Shown one piece after another: positions 43,352-52,246 of a stretch of 64,000 nt of DNA. Each line of letters starts with the position of its first letter. Positions within the stretch are counted from its first letter, which is position 1. The DNA lies in the NCBI RefSeq assembly GCF_007923355.1, contig NZ_VOGO01000003.1, positions 1 through 64,000 of the forward strand. The letters run 5' to 3'. Source of the DNA: Falsiphaeobacter marinintestinus. Its GTDB lineage: Bacteria; Pseudomonadota; Alphaproteobacteria; Rhodobacterales; Rhodobacteraceae. A model generated the notes under the pieces. The model did no database searches. It worked only from the letters and a program-made list of their open reading frames with translations, and had not been told where the DNA came from. The position numbers and the translations under genes were made by a program.

Positions 43352-44524
43352 ATGGCGCTGAACGGACAGCATATTATCGTCATCGGTGGTGGCATTGGCG
43401 GGCTGGCAGCCGCTTTGGCGTTTCGCCAGCGCGGTGCTTCGGTCACTGTGCTGGAACAGGCCGAAGCCGTTACCGAGGTGGGGGCCGGTCTGCAGATCAG
43501 CCCTAACGGATTTGCTGTTATCCGGGCGCTGGAGCTGGACGCGGCGCTGGCGCAAAACTCGGTTCGGGCGCGGGCCGTTGTTCTGCGCGACTATCGTAAA
43601 CCCGGAGAGGTTTTGCGACTGGATCTGGCGCGTTTCGCCGCGGATCAGCATTTTCGCTTCGTCCACAGGGCCGATCTGATCACCATATTGGCAAATGCTG
43701 CGCGCGACGCGGGGGTGCAAATACGTCTTCTGCAAAAGGTTGCGTCGGTCGAGGCCGGACCAGAGCCGGTGGTGCGTCTTTGCAGTGGGGCCGACAAACG
43801 GGCCGATCTGGTTATCGGGGCCGACGGGCTGCATTCGAAGGCGCGTGAGGCGTTGAACGAACCCGATTCACCGGTTTTCACCGGTCAGGTTGCCTGGCGG
43901 GCGATCGTGCCGAACGATCCGGGCCTTCCGGCCGAAGCACAGGTTTTCATGGGACCCGGGCGACATATGGTCTGTTATCCATTGCGCGGCGGATCGGTCG
44001 TTAACATTGTTGCCGCTCAGGAGCGGGCAGAATGGGCAACGGAAAGCTGGTCGCACCGCGATGACCCCAAAAACCTACGCCGGGCCTTTTCTGAATTCGA
44101 TGGAACGGCGCGGGCTTTGCTGGAGCGGGTCGAGGACGTGGCCCTTTGGGGGTTGTTCCGCCACCCTGTGGCCGAGACCTGGCACAAGGGACGTGTCGCG
44201 ATCCTTGGCGATGCGGCCCACCCGACGTTGCCTTTTCTGGCGCAGGGCGCAAACATGGCACTGGAAGACGCCTGGGTTCTGGCAGATTGCCTGGACGGTG
44301 CAGAAACAACCGGGGCAGGGCTGTCCGCCTATCAGGCGCGCCGCCGTGATCGTGTTGTGCGCGCCATCAAAGCGGCCAACGGCAATGCGTGGAAGTATCA
44401 TCTGAGCATTCCGCCTGTCCGCGGCGCGGCGCATCTGGCATTGAAACTGGGCGGCAGGCTGGCACCCAAACGGATGCTAGGACAGTTTGACTGGCTATAC
44501 CGTCACGACGTGACACGAGGCTGA
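43352..44524 (+). CDS. FAD-dependent aromatic-ring monooxygenase
   Basis: The 390-residue protein has the class A flavoprotein hydroxylase signatures: Rossmann GGGIGGLAAAL at residue 13, GADGLHSKAR near 157, and LGDAAHPTLPFLAQGANMALEDA near 287. The type matches salicylate or 3-hydroxybenzoate hydroxylases using NAD(P)H. The substrate is not fixed by context, as no ring-cleavage gene is nearby. The start is the ATG at 43352 with GGGGAAAGG 12-20 bases upstream; the open frame begins earlier, inside the dksA terminator. Confidence 0.9.
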   Translation: MALNGQHIIVIGGGIGGLAAALAFRQRGASVTVLEQAEAVTEVGAGLQISPNGFAVIRALELDAALAQNSVRARAVVLRDYRKPGEVLRLDLARFAADQHFRFVHRADLITILANAARDAGVQIRLLQKVASVEAGPEPVVRLCSGADKRADLVIGADGLHSKAREALNEPDSPVFTGQVAWRAIVPNDPGLPAEAQVFMGPGRHMVCYPLRGGSVVNIVAAQERAEWATESWSHRDDPKNLRRAFSEFDGTARALLERVEDVALWGLFRHPVAETWHKGRVAILGDAAHPTLPFLAQGANMALEDAWVLADCLDGAETTGAGLSAYQARRRDRVVRAIKAANGNAWKYHLSIPPVRGAAHLALKLGGRLAPKRMLGQFDWLYRHDVTRG

Positions 44525-44531
44525 CGCCCCG

Positions 44532-45311
44532 TCAGAGATCCAGATCAACCCAAACCGGAACATGATCAGAGGGCTTTTCATAGCCGCGGATCTCTTTATC
44601 GATCTGGCAATCGCGCAGCAGGTCGGCGGCTTGCGGCGTCAGCAGGAAATGATCGATGCGGATCCCGTCATTCCTGTTCCATGCCCCGGCCTGATAATCC
44701 CAGAAACTGTATTGTTCGGGGGCTGTGTTGCAGGCGCGGAAGGCTTCGGTAAAACCAAGGTTCACAATCCGCTGAAACGCGAGGCGGCTTTCGGGGCGGA
44801 ACAGGGCATCGTCACGCCAGGCATCCGGGCGGGCTGCATCTTCGGCTTGCGGGATGATATTATAGTCACCGGCCATCAAGGCGACCTCTTCGCTGGCCAG
44901 CAAAGCCTTGGCCCGCGCATGCAAACGGTCCATCCACGCCAGCTTATAGTCATATTTCGGGCCCGGAGCGGGATTGCCGTTGGGAAGGTATAGTCCGCAG
45001 AGCCGGATCGCCTGTTTTCCGACCACCGTTGCCTCGATCCAGCGGGCCTGTTCGTCACTGTCGTCGCCGGGCAATCCGCGCGTGACATCCTCTAACGGAA
45101 GTTTCGAAAGGATCGCCACCCCGTTGAACCCCTTCTGGCCGTGGGTCTCGACATTATATCCACGGTCTTCGAACAGGGCGCGTGGAAAGGCTTCGTCCAC
45201 CGATTTGATTTCCTGCAGTAAAACCACATCAGGCTGTGCATCATCCAGCCAGGCGGGCAGGGCCTGAGCCCGGGCCTTGATACCATTGATGTTGAACGTG
45301 GCGATTTTCAT
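44532..45311 (-). CDS. xth: Exodeoxyribonuclease III
   Basis: AP endonuclease and 3'-5' exonuclease of base-excision repair. At 259 residues it has the standard length. NINGIKAR at the start, LQEIKSVDEAFP near 34, GVAILSK near 65, GDYNIIPQ near 150, and RIDHFLLTP and PSDHVPVW at the C terminus are all present, including the catalytic Glu, Asp and His. It is divergent from the repeat-protein gene across a 366-bp gap. Confidence 0.96.
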   Translation of the reverse strand: MKIATFNINGIKARAQALPAWLDDAQPDVVLLQEIKSVDEAFPRALFEDRGYNVETHGQKGFNGVAILSKLPLEDVTRGLPGDDSDEQARWIEATVVGKQAIRLCGLYLPNGNPAPGPKYDYKLAWMDRLHARAKALLASEEVALMAGDYNIIPQAEDAARPDAWRDDALFRPESRLAFQRIVNLGFTEAFRACNTAPEQYSFWDYQAGAWNRNDGIRIDHFLLTPQAADLLRDCQIDKEIRGYEKPSDHVPVWVDLDL

Positions 45312-45489
45312 GGCATCTCTCCTGGCGCTGCGTCGGCTGATCTATTGCGCATGGATGGGCTCAGGGCAAGAGACCGCAGCGCATCGCTCAGGCTGGTCAA
45401 TCAACGATTCGGAAACAATGGCGACGCGATTCTGGCTGATTCGGCGGTAAATCAACGGTTTAATCGGAATTTCCAGACTTTTTGCCCCC

Positions 45490-45498
45490 TGTGGATAA
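45490..45498 (+). promoter_or_regulatory. DnaA box 1 (TGTGGATAA)
   Basis: The 9-mer is the exact complement of the consensus DnaA box TTATCCACA. It lies 180 bp before the repeat-protein start. An identical copy in the same orientation is 76 bp downstream. Confidence 0.6.
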
Positions 45499-45565
45499 GT
45501 TTTTTTGCCGGTATTGGAAACAATAGCTTTTGGCCGAGTCTCAGAAATTTGTCAGGCGAAGCTCA

Positions 45566-45574
45566 TGTGGATAA
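45566..45574 (+). promoter_or_regulatory. DnaA box 2 (TGTGGATAA)
   Basis: A second perfect DnaA box, same orientation as box 1, 104 bp before the repeat-protein start. Two perfect boxes in 85 bp is unlikely by chance at this GC content. Confidence 0.6.
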
Positions 45575-45677
45575 CTCTCAAAAGTCACTCGCCATGGTAG
45601 AAAAAATTGTTTTCAACTCGCGTCACTGGTGCAACCGTGAAGAGGCAACCAACTTCTCAAACTGGGGACTTCAAACC

Positions 45678-46664
45678 ATGAACGTACAACGCAAAGTCTA
45701 TGAAAACGTTACACTTACTGCCAGCGACGAAATCAGCCTTTTCGACGGCGACGGAACTGCCATGTTCTCGTCAGGGTCCGCACCGAGCTGTGCATCAGAC
45801 GCTCTGACCGGCGACGCGACTTACCTGTTCTCTTCCGGTTCGGCTCCATCTGCCGATCTGACCGCATTCAGCGGCGAAGGTGTTGAAATGTTCTCGTCCG
45901 GGTCAGCCCCAAGCCTGTCGAGCACCGCACTGACCGGCGAACTGGTTCACATGTTCTCGTCTGGCTCAGCCCCATCTGCTTCTGCCGATGCGACAACCGG
46001 TGAGGGCACGCATATGTTCTCGTCTGGCTCAGCCCCAGCCGCTTCTGCCGATGCGACAACCGGTGAGGGCACGCACATGTTCTCGTCTGGTTCGGCCCCG
46101 GCTGCTTCTGCTGATGCAACAACTGGCGAAGGCACGCACATGTTCTCGTCTGGCTCAGCCCCGACTGCTTCTGCCGATGCGACAACTGGTGAAGGCACGC
46201 ATATGTTCTCGTCTGGTTCGGCTCCGACAGCTTCCGCCGATGCGACAACTGGTGAAGGCACGCATATGTTCTCGTCTGGTTCGGCTCCGACAGCTTCCGC
46301 CGATGCGACAACTGGTGAAGGCACGCATATGTTCTCGTCTGGTTCGGCTCCGACAGCTTCCGCCGATGCGACAACTGGTGAAGGCACGCATATGTTCTCG
46401 TCTGGTTCGGCTCCGACAGCTTCCGCCGATGCGACAACTGGTGAAGGCACGCATATGTTCTCGTCTGGTTCGGCTCCGACAGCTTCCGCCGATGCGACAA
46501 CTGGTGAAGGCACGCATATGTTCTCGTCTGGTTCGGCTCCGACAGCTTCCGCCGACGCGACAACTGGTGAAGGCACTCAGATGTTCTCGTCCGGGTCTGC
46601 TCCGGTTGCCAACAGCGACACGACCGTGGGTGACGCAACCCACATGTTCTCGTCCGGTAGCTGA
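45678..46664 (+). CDS. Protein of fourteen tandem 21-residue MFSSGSAP repeats
   Basis: The 328-residue product consists of a 28-residue N-terminal segment, fourteen 21-residue repeats and a final MFSSGS. Consensus: MFSSGSAP, then a variable dipeptide-like spot, then SADATTGEGTH. The MFSSGSAP core is almost invariant (one LFSSGSAP). Repeats 1-3 and 14 diverge in the second half, repeats 4-13 are nearly alike. There is no signal peptide, membrane span or Cys outside repeat 1 (one Cys). I know no function. The ATG at 45678 is chosen because the N-terminal segment VTLTASDEISLFDGDGTA flows directly into the repeats. It is followed by an unrecognised protein and an EamA exporter on the same strand. 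Confidence 0.88.
   Translation: MNVQRKVYENVTLTASDEISLFDGDGTAMFSSGSAPSCASDALTGDATYLFSSGSAPSADLTAFSGEGVEMFSSGSAPSLSSTALTGELVHMFSSGSAPSASADATTGEGTHMFSSGSAPAASADATTGEGTHMFSSGSAPAASADATTGEGTHMFSSGSAPTASADATTGEGTHMFSSGSAPTASADATTGEGTHMFSSGSAPTASADATTGEGTHMFSSGSAPTASADATTGEGTHMFSSGSAPTASADATTGEGTHMFSSGSAPTASADATTGEGTHMFSSGSAPTASADATTGEGTQMFSSGSAPVANSDTTVGDATHMFSSGS
45762..46643 (+). repeat. Fourteen tandem 63-bp repeats
   Basis: Units start every 63 bp from 45762. Units 8-12 (46203-46517) are identical at all 63 bases, unit 13 differs at a few bases, while units 1-3 are well diverged. This gradient points to recent unequal crossing-over or slippage in the central block. All unit boundaries keep the reading frame. 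Confidence 0.93.
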
Positions 46665-46731
46665 GCCGTCTCGAGTTAGCTGAAGTTGGTCACGGGGCGT
46701 TCAGAGGACGCCATTTGAAAAGGGAAACCAC

Positions 46732-47808
46732 ATGTCAAATGTCATCCATCTGAACGTTCCGGCCCAGCGTCAGAGCGCGGCAGCCCGCCGGTCTGCCTTG
46801 ATTGCCAGTTTCGCACAACATCGCCGGTTCGGAGATGATGTGTTCTGGTTGAAGGAAAACGCCGAGCTTCTGAACATACTCGAATGCACCGGGGCGCGCC
46901 TGGACGATCAGGCGCTCATCCCACACGACGGGTTTTATGCCGGGGTCGAAAAACGCCTTGGCTTTTTCCCACAGTATTACCGTTTCTTGTTGTCGATTTG
47001 TCTGGATCTGGAAGATCTGGGCATGACCGGTAACAAGGCCGAGGCGCTATGTGCCTGGGTGGCCCGCGAGGGTCTGGCCGATGCTGAGCTTTCGGATCTT
47101 CAACGTGCTGAGGCGCGCCGGTTGATGCAGCGTCGTGGAATCGACCCGATGGCGGGTGATCCCGGGCTGGAAAACAGGCTTCGCGCATTCATCGGACGGT
47201 CTGACACGTTTTCGATGCCGAACAAGAAAGCCGCCTATGAACTGACCCACATTGTGTTCTACCTCAGCGAGTATGGCCGCAAAGACCCGGCGCTTGACCA
47301 ATCGGCGATCACCTCGTTGGAATTCGCCGGTATTCTGGCCTATCTCGATCAGAATGCTGATCTGTTGGCCGAGATTTGCGTCGCCCTGCGCTTTGCCGGG
47401 GTCGAACCTTCGGCGATTTGGGAGGGCTGGCTTGAGCGTGAAACGCACAGATTCGCTGTCACGTCTGGGCCAAATGTCACCACTTCGGACAATTATCACG
47501 ACTATTTCGTGTGTAACTGGCTGATGTCAGTGTCGGGGCGCGACAGCTTTGTAAAGCCTGCAGAACACGAAAGAATGTCCTTTGCGCGCGCCGTTCCATT
47601 TTCGGGCCCCTTGAGGGAAATGTCGGAATGCATGTTCCAGATGGAAGAAAATCGTAGCGATGACTGGACAATTATGCGACCTATGGTTGAAGATGCTTTG
47701 ACCGAGATAGGGTATGACATTCTGAGTGAGGCGCAGAAGAGCAGTGAGAAGTTTGCAGATTTCTTTGCCGGTTTTGCGAGAACCGGCTTGCGTGGAGTGA
47801 CGCTTTGA
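46732..47808 (+). CDS. Unrecognised protein between the repeat gene and an exporter
   Basis: The 358-residue soluble, mainly helical protein shows no motif I can name. It begins SNVIHLNVPAQRQSAAARR and has a central, Leu/Ala-rich helical part (about 95-230) and a C-terminal part with NYHDYFVCNWLMSVSGRD. His, Tyr and Asp in that segment could bind a ligand or metal, but this is a guess. A ribosome site AAAGGGAAACC precedes the ATG. The stop overlaps the EamA transporter start (TTGA), so they are translated together. It probably acts with the repeat protein 67 bp upstream. Confidence 0.8.
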   Translation: MSNVIHLNVPAQRQSAAARRSALIASFAQHRRFGDDVFWLKENAELLNILECTGARLDDQALIPHDGFYAGVEKRLGFFPQYYRFLLSICLDLEDLGMTGNKAEALCAWVAREGLADAELSDLQRAEARRLMQRRGIDPMAGDPGLENRLRAFIGRSDTFSMPNKKAAYELTHIVFYLSEYGRKDPALDQSAITSLEFAGILAYLDQNADLLAEICVALRFAGVEPSAIWEGWLERETHRFAVTSGPNVTTSDNYHDYFVCNWLMSVSGRDSFVKPAEHERMSFARAVPFSGPLREMSECMFQMEENRSDDWTIMRPMVEDALTEIGYDILSEAQKSSEKFADFFAGFARTGLRGVTL

Positions 47809-48737
47809 CATCAACCGCCAGACAGGCTGCAGCCTTTGGGGCAGGGCTTGTCATCATCTACACGGCGCTGATTTCGTCAGCGGATGCGATCACGAAACTG
47901 ATTGCGGGCGGCTATGCCGCCCCGCAGCTGTTTTGTCTGTCCGGCCTGATGGTCATGGGGCTGAGCGTTCTTGCTGACCGTTATCCGTCACAGCGTCTTG
48001 GGCTGCGCACACAATGCCCGCGCGCCATGGCGGTGCGGTCTGGCGCCACCGTTCTCGCGGCTGTCAGCTTTTTCTATGCGTTCAAGTTTCTGCCCTTTGC
48101 CGAGGTTTTCTTGTTCATCGGCATGATGCCAATTCTGGCCGGTTTGATGTCAGGCCTGATCCTGAGGGAACATGTGCGGCCCGCAGCCTGGATGGCGCTG
48201 GTGGCCGGGTTCGCCGGGATGTTGTGTCTGTTTCCGGGTGGGTTCGGATCGGTGTCTATCGGGCATGTCTTTGCGATGTCGGCTGCGTTTTTCGGAACGC
48301 TCAGCATGGTGATGGCGCGCTTTATCGGACGGTATGAAAGCAATTCTTTGGCGCAGGTGTTTTACCCCAACGCGGCCATTTTCGTGACCATGGCCTTCGC
48401 GCTGCCGTTTGTGTGGAAACCTATGCCGGTGACCGACCTGTTGTGGGTGGCCGCCTATGCTGGGTTCCTGTTTGGGGCCCGCTGGCTGTTGGTTATCGCC
48501 CTGCGCTTGCTGGCGGCATATGCGGTTACACCGCTGATGAACCTGCAATTTGTCTGGATGGTGGGGCTGGGGGCCGTGTTCTTTGGTGAATACCCGGCGG
48601 CCAACACCTATCTGGGTGTGGCCATTGTCATTGGCACGGGCCTGTTCCTAGTCTGGGATCAGTTCACAAAGCCCGAACAGCGTAAGCCGCTGTTCGATTT
48701 GTCTTCTGTTTTCAAAAACTTCCGGACCGACCCTTAA
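47805..48737 (+). CDS. EamA (DMT superfamily) transporter
   Basis: The 310-residue protein has about ten membrane helices in two EamA halves (residues about 10-145 and 155-290), like RhaT/YdcZ-type metabolite or amino-acid exporters. FYAFKFLPFAEVFLFIGMMP near residue 90 is a family hallmark. It starts at a TTG (47805) sharing bases with the previous stop; GGAG lies 8 bases upstream. Coupling to the preceding unknown gene suggests a shared task, possibly export of a small compound. Confidence 0.9.
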   Translation: MTSTARQAAAFGAGLVIIYTALISSADAITKLIAGGYAAPQLFCLSGLMVMGLSVLADRYPSQRLGLRTQCPRAMAVRSGATVLAAVSFFYAFKFLPFAEVFLFIGMMPILAGLMSGLILREHVRPAAWMALVAGFAGMLCLFPGGFGSVSIGHVFAMSAAFFGTLSMVMARFIGRYESNSLAQVFYPNAAIFVTMAFALPFVWKPMPVTDLLWVAAYAGFLFGARWLLVIALRLLAAYAVTPLMNLQFVWMVGLGAVFFGEYPAANTYLGVAIVIGTGLFLVWDQFTKPEQRKPLFDLSSVFKNFRTDP

Positions 48738-48743
48738 CCAGGT

Positions 48744-49070
48744 TTACATCGAAAAAGATGTTCCGCATCCGCAGGACGATGTCGCATTCGGGTTTTCGAT
48801 GACGAACCGGGCGCCGATCAGTTCTTCTGTAAAGTCGATCACCGCATTGGATAGAAACGGCAACGAAACGCTATCGACGACGACGCTTTGACCATGGCCC
48901 TCAAGGACCAGATCGTCGGTTGCCGGATCATCCAGAGCGATCTCGTACTGAAAACCGGAACATCCGCCACCTTCGACGGCAATGCGCAGGGCTTTGCCCT
49001 GATCGGCGGCGCCGATTTCGGCAAGGCGCGTAAAGGCACGCTCGGTGACTTTGGGGGGCAGTTGCATCAT
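48744..49070 (-). CDS. erpA: A-type iron-sulfur carrier (ErpA/HesB)
   Basis: The 108-residue protein carries the three conserved cysteines of A-type carriers: GGCSGF near residue 35 and CGCG near 101. It receives [4Fe-4S] clusters and hands them to targets. It faces the exporter gene (convergent, 6 bp apart) and is divergent from the dGTPase gene. Assignment to ErpA rather than IscA/SufA rests on its stand-alone location. Confidence 0.92.
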   Translation of the reverse strand: MMQLPPKVTERAFTRLAEIGAADQGKALRIAVEGGGCSGFQYEIALDDPATDDLVLEGHGQSVVVDSVSLPFLSNAVIDFTEELIGARFVIENPNATSSCGCGTSFSM

Positions 49071-49148
49071 CGACTCCGATGGTTTCCTTATGTCTCAGCG
49101 TACAATATAGAAGGCCGAAGGACAGGCCACAAGGACAGGAGGCGACAT

Positions 49149-50324
49149 ATGCGTGCCCCCTATGCTTCGGACCCGGGATTGAGCAGGGGACGGCTCGTAC
49201 CGGAAGAAGAAAGCGACTTTCGCTCCTGCTTTCAGCGGGACCGGGACAGGATCATTCACGCCAGCGCGTTTCGGCGGCTGAAACACAAGACCCAGGTCTT
49301 CGTTGAACACGAAGGCGACAATTATCGTACGCGCCTGACCCATTCCATCGAGGTGGCGCAGGTGGCTCGGACCATTGCGGGCGCGTTGGGTTTGAATCAG
49401 GAACTGACCGAGGCCGTGGCGCTGGCCCATGATCTTGGGCATACGCCGTTCGGCCACACCGGCGAAGACGCGCTGCACGCATTGATGGCACCTTATGGCG
49501 GGTTCGATCACAATGCGCAGGCGATCCGTATCGTGACCGCGCTGGAACGGCATTACGCATCGTTCGACGGGTTGAACTTGACCTGGGAAACCCTTGAAGC
49601 CATTGCAAAACACAACGGCCCTGTTGTGGGAAACCTGCCATGGGCCTTGGCCGAGTGTAACGATTGTATCGATCTGGAACTGCATACTCATGCCAGCGCC
49701 GAAGCGCAGGTCGCCGCCTTGTCTGATGACATCGCCTATAACAATCACGATCTTCATGACGGCTTGCGGGCCGGGCTGTTCACCGATGCCGATATCGAAC
49801 CACTTGCCCTTGTCGGCCCGGCTTACGCCGAGGTCGATCAGCTGTATCCCAGGCTGGACGCAGATCGCCGCCGTCACGAAGCACTGCGCCGTGTGTTTGG
49901 CGTGATGGTCAGCGATGTGATCGAAACGTCCAGCACGCTTCTGAAGCAGGCCAATGCCGGGTCTGTCGAAGATATCCGTCATCTTGGGCGTCCGGTGATC
50001 CAGTTTTCGCCCGGACTTTGGGTGAAGCTGAAAGAACTGCGCGCATTTCTGTTCCAGCGCATGTATCGCGCACCGTCGGTGATGAAAACACGGACCGAGG
50101 TGTCCCGTATTGTCGAAGAACTGTTTCCATTGTTCATGCAGGCGCCCGATTTGCTGCCCGACCGCTGGCAGGGCGACTTGCACGATGCAGATGATGAAAC
50201 CGCTTTGGCGCGGATCGTGTGCGATTATATCGCGGGTATGACCGATCGTTTTGCGCTGCTCGAACACAAGCGTCTGACCGGGCAGGAAAACCCGGATGTG
50301 CTAAGGGCGACCCGGTTTCTTTGA
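49149..50324 (+). CDS. dgt: dGTPase-like HD-domain triphosphohydrolase
   Basis: The 391-residue protein has the HD metal site: RLTHSIEV near residue 60, AHDLGHTPFGHTGE near 97 and a later Asp. FRSCFQRDRDRIIHASAFRRLKHKTQVF is characteristic of the type 2 dGTPase-like group. Such proteins hydrolyse dNTPs to nucleosides plus triphosphate. AGGAGG precedes the ATG at 49149; the frame extends upstream into erpA. It starts the dgt-argS-SPOR-nagZ-scpA-scpB series. Confidence 0.92.
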   Translation: MRAPYASDPGLSRGRLVPEEESDFRSCFQRDRDRIIHASAFRRLKHKTQVFVEHEGDNYRTRLTHSIEVAQVARTIAGALGLNQELTEAVALAHDLGHTPFGHTGEDALHALMAPYGGFDHNAQAIRIVTALERHYASFDGLNLTWETLEAIAKHNGPVVGNLPWALAECNDCIDLELHTHASAEAQVAALSDDIAYNNHDLHDGLRAGLFTDADIEPLALVGPAYAEVDQLYPRLDADRRRHEALRRVFGVMVSDVIETSSTLLKQANAGSVEDIRHLGRPVIQFSPGLWVKLKELRAFLFQRMYRAPSVMKTRTEVSRIVEELFPLFMQAPDLLPDRWQGDLHDADDETALARIVCDYIAGMTDRFALLEHKRLTGQENPDVLRATRFL

Positions 50325-50411
50325 GCGAAACTGGCGTGGTCGCAGGCGCGGCCTGCATTGACGCGACCGGGATGCGTGGTAAACCGCAGCCCAAGACAAA
50401 GGACATCCGAC

Positions 50412-52157
50412 ATGAACCTCTTCGCCGATATTCGCGCGCTCGTTATCGATAATCTCAACGCAATGACCGCCGAGGGTCTGCTGCCCGAGGGGCTGAGCTT
50501 TGACAATGTCGCCGTCGAGCCGCCGCGCGATGCTGCGCATGGCGATATGGCGACCAATGCGGCCATGGTGCTGGCGAAACCGGCCAAGATGAAGCCGCGT
50601 GATATTGCTGATGCTCTGGCACCCCGACTTATGGCGGATGACCGGGTGGCCAAAGCCGAGGTCGCCGGACCGGGCTTTCTTAACCTGCGGCTGGCGAATG
50701 GTGTCTGGCAGGGTGTTGTCGAAACCGTGCTAAACCAAGGCGACGCGTTTGGGCGCTCACAAATGGGGCAGGGCCAGAAGGTCAATGTGGAATTTGTCAG
50801 TGCCAACCCGACGGGTCCGCTGCATGTCGGCCACACGCGGGGCGCGGTGTTCGGAGATTCGCTGGCCAGCCTGCTGGCGTTTGCCGGATATGATGTGACC
50901 CGCGAGTACTATATCAATGATGGCGGATCGCAGGTCGATACGCTGGCCCGATCGGTGTACCTGCGGTATCTCGAAGCGCATGGTCAGGCGGTGGAATTCC
51001 CCGATGGAACCTATCCCGGGGATTACCTTGTGCCGGTTGGCGCCGCATTGAAGGACAAGGTCGGTGACGCCTATGTCGGGCAGCCCGAAGATGTCTGGCT
51101 GGTCGACGTTCGCGACTTTGCCACCGAACGGATGATGGACCTGATCCGCGAAGATCTTGCAGCACTTGGCGTCAAAATGGACGTCTTCTTTTCGGAAAAA
51201 TCGCTTTACGGCACCGGGTTGATCGAAGCGGCGCTGGACAGCCTGTCCAGCAAGGGCCTGATCTATGAAGGTGTGCTTGAGCCTCCAAAAGGTAAAAAGC
51301 CCGAAGACTGGGAGCCGCGTATACAGACGTTGTTCAAGTCAACCGATCACGGGGATGATGTTGATCGCCCGGTCAAGAAATCGGATGGCAGCTGGACGTA
51401 TTTTGCGCCCGATATCGCGTACCACTATGACAAGGTTGAACGCGGCTTTGACGCGCTGATCGACGTGTTTGGCGCGGACCACGGCGGGTATGTCAAACGC
51501 ATGAAAGCGGCTGTGTCGGCGTTGTCGGATGGTCGTGTTCCGCTGGATATCAAGCTGTGCCAGTTGGTCAAACTGTTCAAGGACGGCAAGGAATTCAAGA
51601 TGTCCAAGCGGGCAGGGACCTTTGTGACCCTGCGCGACGTGATTGATGCCGTTGGGCCGGATGTGACCCGGTTCATGCTGCTGACGCGCAAGAACGATCA
51701 GGGGTTTGATTTCGATCTGGACAAGGCGCTGGAGCAATCCAAGGACAATCCGGTCTATTATGTGCAATACGCCCATGCCCGTGTCATGAGCGTGCTGCGC
51801 CGCGCAACCGAGGCGGGTATCGCTGTCGATGACGCAACGCTGAACGCGGCCGACCTGTCTGGCATGGGGCACGAAAGCGAACTGGCCGTGGCCAAGAAAC
51901 TGGCCGAATGGCCAAGGCTTGTCGAAACCGCCGCGCGCACCAATGAACCGCACCGGGTGGCTTTCTATCTGTACGAATTGGCCGGCGATTTGCACGCTTT
52001 GTGGAACAAAGGCAGCGATGTGCCCGCTTTGAAGTTCATTCAGGAGGGCGATCCGGCAACAAGCCAGTCGAAAATCGCGCTTGCGCGTGCCGTTTCCGTT
52101 GTGATTTCCGCTGGCCTTGGTATTCTTGGAGTCACACCGGCACAGGAGATGCGGTAA
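50412..52157 (+). CDS. argS: Arginyl-tRNA synthetase
   Basis: Class I aminoacyl-tRNA synthetase that charges tRNA-Arg. The 581-residue protein has the N-terminal additional domain, HVGHTRGAV (HIGH motif) near residue 138, and [10 protein letters not shown] (KMSKS region) near 396, and the C-terminal anticodon-binding bundle. The start is the ATG at 50412 with MNLFADI. 89 bp separate it from the SPOR gene. Confidence 0.97.
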   Translation: MNLFADIRALVIDNLNAMTAEGLLPEGLSFDNVAVEPPRDAAHGDMATNAAMVLAKPAKMKPRDIADALAPRLMADDRVAKAEVAGPGFLNLRLANGVWQGVVETVLNQGDAFGRSQMGQGQKVNVEFVSANPTGPLHVGHTRGAVFGDSLASLLAFAGYDVTREYYINDGGSQVDTLARSVYLRYLEAHGQAVEFPDGTYPGDYLVPVGAALKDKVGDAYVGQPEDVWLVDVRDFATERMMDLIREDLAALGVKMDVFFSEKSLYGTGLIEAALDSLSSKGLIYEGVLEPPKGKKPEDWEPRIQTLFKSTDHGDDVDRPVKKSDGSWTYFAPDIAYHYDKVERGFDALIDVFGADHGGYVKRMKAAVSALSDGRVPLDIKLCQLVKLFKDGKEFKMSKRAGTFVTLRDVIDAVGPDVTRFMLLTRKNDQGFDFDLDKALEQSKDNPVYYVQYAHARVMSVLRRATEAGIAVDDATLNAADLSGMGHESELAVAKKLAEWPRLVETAARTNEPHRVAFYLYELAGDLHALWNKGSDVPALKFIQEGDPATSQSKIALARAVSVVISAGLGILGVTPAQEMR

Positions 52158-52246
52158 CAAAACCGCACACAGATTTGGCCGGTCCGAGGCAGAGGCAATG
52201 GATCCGAGCGACGGCAAACGCCGCGTAATCGGGCAGTGAGGCGGAC

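Larger units (their letters stand above)
45312..45677. other. 366-bp gap upstream of the repeat-protein gene
   Basis: The longest regulatory-looking gap after the divergent dksA region. It is less GC-rich than its surroundings and contains two perfect DnaA boxes (listed separately), a T-run at 45500-45506, and AT-rich stretches near 45445-45480. No gene longer than about 60 residues with a ribosome site is seen. Confidence 0.6.

Noticed and set aside
45490-45574. Chromosomal replication origin
   Set aside because: Two DnaA boxes alone are not enough; no dnaA, parAB, gidA or hemE nearby and skew could not be computed. Kept as a DnaA-site finding.
45762-46643. CRISPR-like array of direct repeats
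   Set aside because: The repeats abut with no spacers, are 63 bp long, and encode a continuous protein frame; no cas genes are near.
45868-46683. Long open frames in several other frames over the 63-bp repeats (for example 256 and 209 residues reverse, 231 forward)
   Set aside because: The unit length is a multiple of three and lacks stops in those frames, so any frame stays open; composition is of low plausibility and there is no ribosome site.
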